Part shown: in pieces, positions 13,490 through 13,520 of the stretch
Numbering within the stretch: the stretch's first letter is position 1
Layout: every line of letters begins with the position of its first letter
Position numbers and translations under genes: made by a program
The notes under the pieces: generated by a model
Database searches by the model: none
Seen by the model: only the letters and a program-made list of their open reading frames with translations
Told to the model about the DNA's origin: nothing
Origin: an uncultured Lachnospiraceae bacterium
GTDB lineage: Bacteria > Bacillota > Clostridia > Lachnospirales > Lachnospiraceae
Length of the DNA: 13,520 nucleotides
Direction: 5' to 3'
Assembly: GCA_910587955.1 (NCBI GenBank)
Contig: CAJUNN010000066.1
Span: forward strand, 1-13,520

Positions 13490-13520
13490 AGATCGGAAGA
13501 GCACACGTCTGAACTCCAGT
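13490..13520 (+). other. Illumina TruSeq adapter contamination
   Basis: From 13490 to the window end all 31 bases match the standard TruSeq read-1 3' adapter, beginning AGATCGGAAGAGCACACGTC. This is synthetic library sequence and not genomic. It creates false peptide ends on both strands: MCSSDL and MLFRSG on the minus strand and IGRAHV on the plus strand, all known signatures of adapter read-through in protein databases. It marks the contig end as an untrimmed read end. Confidence 0.97.

Noticed and set aside
12727..13512. A 261-residue plus-strand ORF ending in IGRAHV
   Set aside because: It is antisense to the sortase and its end is translated from adapter sequence.

Overview
The window looks like a chromosomal contig from an anaerobic, gut-type member of the Clostridia, most likely a Lachnospiraceae relative. 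The evidence is the strong AGGAGG-type ribosome binding sites, moderately high GC, an [FeFe]-hydrogenase maturase (HydG), a type III pantothenate kinase, a clostridial ECF sigma/anti-sigma pair, a CmpB-like membrane protein and a pilin-type (class C) sortase. I cannot name a species. The last 31 bases (13490-13520) match the Illumina TruSeq adapter, so the contig ends in untrimmed library sequence and the sortase gene at that end is incomplete.

Layout. Positions 1-649 hold no convincing protein gene longer than 14 codons but are rich in structure. There is a 14-codon leader-like ORF whose Shine-Dalgarno sits exactly in a hairpin loop, with a downstream third copy of the stem sequence that allows an alternative fold. 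This is followed by a 237-nt element closed by a perfect 32-bp inverted repeat with further nested helices inside, then by a 51-bp palindrome-rich unit repeated twice. From 650 to 1934 (minus) lies an ECF sigma factor overlapping a single-pass membrane anti-sigma-like protein. From 2089 to 3733 (minus) lie hydG and a small cysteine-containing ORF, with a terminator. A divergent promoter region containing a LexA-like box separates hydG from dinB (3851-5071, plus).

The next minus-strand group (7732 to 5097) is a truncated penicillin-binding-protein N-terminus, an AI-2E/PerM-family membrane protein and coaX, tightly packed with overlapping or abutting ends. A PHP-domain phosphoesterase (7815-8651, plus) diverges from it. 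A folC-pheA-degV group (11982 to 8658, minus) follows, driven by a near-consensus promoter with a hairpin at the predicted mRNA 5' end. A CmpB-like membrane protein (12115-12507, plus) and the class C sortase (12556 to the contig end, minus) converge on a shared terminator.

Most genes are ordinary housekeeping genes. The parts worth a second look are the structured 1-649 region, the amputated PBP gene, the SOS-type control of dinB, the small Cys protein coupled to hydG, the folC 5' hairpin and the adapter at the end.
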